Assembly (NCBI GenBank): GCA_946623485.1
Contig: CAMORF010000106.1
Coordinates: forward strand, 1-7,481
Length of the DNA: 7,481 nt
Origin: an uncultured Clostridia bacterium
GTDB taxonomy: Bacteria; Bacillota; Clostridia; Lachnospirales; Lachnospiraceae
Reading direction: 5' to 3'
Part shown: positions 5,384-7,481 of the stretch, in pieces
How the letters are laid out: the number at the start of each line of letters is the position of its first letter
How positions within the stretch are numbered: the stretch's first letter is position 1
Position numbers and translations under genes: made by a program
The notes under the pieces: generated by a model
What the model was told of the DNA's origin: nothing
Seen by the model: the letters and a program-made list of their open reading frames with translations, nothing else
Database searches by the model: none

Positions 5384-6879
5384 GCTTCTTTTTCCTCGTC
5401 AAAGATCAGATCGTATTTTTCAACATCCATCCGCACCTCGCCGTCCGCCTCAAAGCTGATGACGTCGGCGGATTCATCGGTATGCAGGACAAAGCTTGCC
5501 ACCTGCTCGCCGTCGTTCACGAACAATTCGAGGCTGTGACGGTCCAGGATACAGCGCAGCCGGATGCAGCCGTGTTTGGAATACACCGGGAACTCGCGTA
5601 CATGCACGATATCAAACCGCAGGCCGCAGCGGGAGCGGTCTACCCGGACGATTCCCTGCTCAGGCTTATATCGGATGGTGGTTACATGCTCGCCATCCTT
5701 GGCCAGGTTCAGCTTGAAGGAACGGTACATGGTGCTGCCGTTGGCCGGACGCACATCCACCGTCAGATCGATCACCCTTCCCCTGATGCCTGTCAGGAAG
5801 GTTTCAGTGGACATAGGTACATTTTTGTAGCTGATCTTTTCACCGTAATAGTTCGCAAGTTCACGAACCGGCTGCTGAATCAGTCTGCCGTCCCGGATGC
5901 TCAGCTCCCTGGGAAGGGTCATCTGCCCGCAGATACGCATTCCCTTGGGATAACTTCTGGCTGTATCCCAGTTCTGCATCCAGGCAATCATAATCCTGCG
6001 GCCGTCCGGAGCAAGCAGGGTCTGAGGGGCGTAGAAGTCAATGCCATAGTCGATGGCATGGACGTTTTCGCGGATCAGATGCTTCTTTTCATCCGCCTCC
6101 CCGATCATACAGACGGTGCCGTTGCCGGCATGGAATTCAAGGCCGATCGGGCTCATCTCCTGGGGACTGACAAAGAGGACGTCTTTGCCTTCCAGCTTAA
6201 AGTAATCGGGACACTCCCACATCATGCCGTACTGGCCATGATTGGAGGCTGCGCGCCCGTAATACTTCCAGTGAAAAGCGTCGTCGCTGCGGAACAGGAG
6301 GATCGAGCCGCTTCCGTCTGCGGGGCGGTTGCCCGCTACGGCATAATAGCCGCTGTCTTCATGCCAGATCTTGGGATCCCGGAAGTCTTCAGAGCTTCCG
6401 CCCTTTGGAAGATCCTTCGCCGTCAGCACCGGGTTCTCCGCAATTTTCTCATAGTTGACACCGTCGCCCACAGCAAGGCACTGCGTCTGATAGGATTTTT
6501 GCGAGCCATCTTCCTGCGGTTCCTCGCGTACGCCTGTATACATCAGCAGCTGGCGTCCGTCAGGCAGTTCAATGGCGCTTCCGGAGAAACAGCCGTCTTT
6601 ATCATAGGGCATGTCAGGCGCGAGCGCTACGGGCAGACGTTCCCACCGGATAAAATCCTTGGTCTTTACATGGCCCCAGTGCATGGGACCCCAGATCGGC
6701 TTATAAGGATAATACTGGAAGAACAGGTGGTATTCACCTTTGTAGACGGAGAATCCGTTTGGGTCGTTGATCCAGCCGATGCCGCCGGTGACATGAAACA
6801 TCGGGCGCTCGTTCTGGGGCACATACGGGGTGTACTGGGCCTCAAAGTCCCGCGCCTTCTTCAATGCCTCGCTCATCAT
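5380..6879 (-). CDS. Cytoplasmic GH32 beta-fructosidase / sucrose-6-phosphate hydrolase type
   Basis: This 499-residue enzyme cleaves terminal beta-fructofuranosyl bonds (sucrose, fructo-oligosaccharides or their phosphates). It has no signal peptide and so acts on imported sugar. GH32 motifs: W-I-N-D-P-N-G at 36-42 with nucleophile Asp39, FQYYPYKPIWGPMHWGH at 54-70, the SGS region at 99-101, F-R-D-P at 166-169 with Asp168, and W-E-C-P-D at 221-225 with acid/base Glu222. A C-terminal beta-sandwich (about 355-495) follows, including the LELFVNDGEQ segment. The start at 6879 is taken because AGGAAGG (6888-6894) sits eight bases upstream and MSEALKKAR is a common beginning in the family. An in-frame TTG at 6915 is possible, but its ribosome site would be buried in the 6918-6958 stem. 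The importer here is ABC type, not PTS, so the substrate is probably unphosphorylated sugar, despite the common sucrose-6-phosphate hydrolase annotation. Confidence 0.9.
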   Translation of the reverse strand: MMSEALKKARDFEAQYTPYVPQNERPMFHVTGGIGWINDPNGFSVYKGEYHLFFQYYPYKPIWGPMHWGHVKTKDFIRWERLPVALAPDMPYDKDGCFSGSAIELPDGRQLLMYTGVREEPQEDGSQKSYQTQCLAVGDGVNYEKIAENPVLTAKDLPKGGSSEDFRDPKIWHEDSGYYAVAGNRPADGSGSILLFRSDDAFHWKYYGRAASNHGQYGMMWECPDYFKLEGKDVLFVSPQEMSPIGLEFHAGNGTVCMIGEADEKKHLIRENVHAIDYGIDFYAPQTLLAPDGRRIMIAWMQNWDTARSYPKGMRICGQMTLPRELSIRDGRLIQQPVRELANYYGEKISYKNVPMSTETFLTGIRGRVIDLTVDVRPANGSTMYRSFKLNLAKDGEHVTTIRYKPEQGIVRVDRSRCGLRFDIVHVREFPVYSKHGCIRLRCILDRHSLELFVNDGEQVASFVLHTDESADVISFEADGEVRMDVEKYDLIFDEEKEA

Positions 6880-6917
6880 ATGTTTTTCCTTCCTGATGCG
6901 GTTTCGGTCGGTCAAGG

Positions 6918-6958
6918 GGCTTTCCTCCCCTCATGCTGAGCATGAGGGGAAGAAAGCC
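6918..6958 (-). other. 19-bp intergenic stem-loop between binding-protein and GH32 genes
   Basis: ggctttcctcccctcatgc (6918-6936) pairs with 6940-6958 at 18 of 19 positions as Watson-Crick pairs. The remaining position is a wobble on the plus strand or an A-C mismatch on the minus strand. The loop is only three bases. On the minus strand it begins 15 bases after the binding-protein stop. No T-run follows, so it is not a standard terminator. Such stem-loops after binding-protein genes are known to protect the 3' end and keep that gene's mRNA more abundant than downstream genes, and I infer that role here. Confidence 0.7.
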
Positions 6959-6973
6959 AATGGGTTGATCGGA

Positions 6974-7481
6974 TTATTCGGCAAAATAAGCGTCCAGGTA
7001 TTTCTGATGGATCTCCAGGTACTTATCCAGACCATAGGCCTTCAGATCGTTCTGGAAACGATCCCAGTCAGCGTCGGTGAAGCCGTTCATGACCCAGTCG
7101 GATTTCGCCGTGTTGATGCACTTGCGCAGATCGGCGTTCAGGTTGGAGCACTCCTTATTGTCGTTGGCGTTCATGAACACGTTGGGATAGACATAGTCAT
7201 TGTTCATGTCGGGAGTGTAGACGTCCTTGATCCAGTTGAGGCGGTAGGCGGCGTCATCGGGCAGAGTCACATACTTGCCGTAGTAGCTGTCCAGAATGGC
7301 CAGAGGGCCGTTTACGCTTTCCGCTTCACGGACTTCCACGGGAGAAGCATCGCCCAGAGGAGCATGGGTCAGCATGGGTTCTCCATCAGCGTTGGTGCCC
7401 ATCACGAAGATGTCAAAGTCGTCATTCTCGCCGTAGGTGCCCCAGTTGTTCTGCGGGGACTGCTGCGGAGCATACATCAGG
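6974..7481 (-). CDS. Sugar ABC transporter solute-binding protein, LplA-like, C-terminal part
   Basis: This is the final 168 or so codons of a gene that continues past the right edge. The frame is open to the edge, and the ATG at 7477 is internal rather than the start. The C-terminal pattern fits the large LplA/YtcQ-type binding proteins of Bacillota: a G-x-x-x-x-F-D-I segment, then PLAILDSYYGKYVTLPDDAAY, D-L-R-K-C-I-N-T-A-K-S-D-W-V-M-N-G, and the closing DWDRFQNDLKAYGLDKYLEIHQKYLDAYF. These proteins are lipid-anchored receptors for oligosaccharides and work with CUT1 permeases and a shared MsmX/MsmK ATPase, which this operon supplies. The next genes (GH32, fructokinase) suggest sucrose or fructo-oligosaccharides as ligand. 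The N-terminal lipobox and most of the ligand site are not visible. Confidence 0.82.
   Translation of the reverse strand, partial: LMYAPQQSPQNNWGTYGENDDFDIFVMGTNADGEPMLTHAPLGDASPVEVREAESVNGPLAILDSYYGKYVTLPDDAAYRLNWIKDVYTPDMNNDYVYPNVFMNANDNKECSNLNADLRKCINTAKSDWVMNGFTDADWDRFQNDLKAYGLDKYLEIHQKYLDAYFAE

Noticed and set aside
5482..6939. 485-codon plus-strand open frame opposite the GH32 gene
   Set aside because: The minus strand has all GH32 catalytic motifs and a good ribosome site; the plus frame has no recognisable domain.

Overview
The window looks like a carbohydrate-utilisation operon of a Bacillota bacterium, probably a Clostridia-type gut or rumen organism. The evidence is indirect: strong AGGAGG-type ribosome sites, a stand-alone MsmK/MsmX-type ATPase, an LplA-like solute-binding protein and Gram-positive-style Sec signal peptides. 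Nothing fixes the genus.

Six genes, from 7481 down to 648, all lie on the minus strand. In transcription order they are: the C-terminal part of a sugar-type solute-binding protein (cut by the right edge); a cytoplasmic GH32 beta-fructosidase; a PfkB-family fructokinase, overlapping the GH32 stop by ATGA; an MsmK/UgpC-type sugar ABC ATPase; a secreted GH32-like protein with an unusual nucleophile motif; and a secreted family 3 (amino-acid type) solute-binding protein. A bidirectional intrinsic terminator at 557-591 closes the run.

Inferred pathway: the binding protein, with permeases presumably to the right of the window, captures sucrose or fructo-oligosaccharides, and the ATPase energises uptake. 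The cytoplasmic GH32 releases fructose and the PfkB kinase phosphorylates it. The secreted GH32-like protein would act outside the cell on a longer fructan or related polymer. The family 3 binding protein does not obviously fit and has no permease or ATPase of its own kind here.

The gene junctions carry structure. A near-perfect 19-bp stem-loop lies between the binding protein and GH32, a 13-bp stem-loop lies between the ATPase and the secreted hydrolase, and a gap of about 200 nt precedes the ATPase.

The left 550 bases are visibly more AT-rich and lack a normal gene. They begin with two 16-base arms in perfect inverted repeat. Each arm is itself a near-palindrome, and the two centres are 31 bp apart, like a double operator. 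Short plus-strand reading frames follow, in three different phases and with good ribosome sites; they may be a decayed gene or real small proteins. This looks like a boundary between the operon and an accessory or decayed segment.
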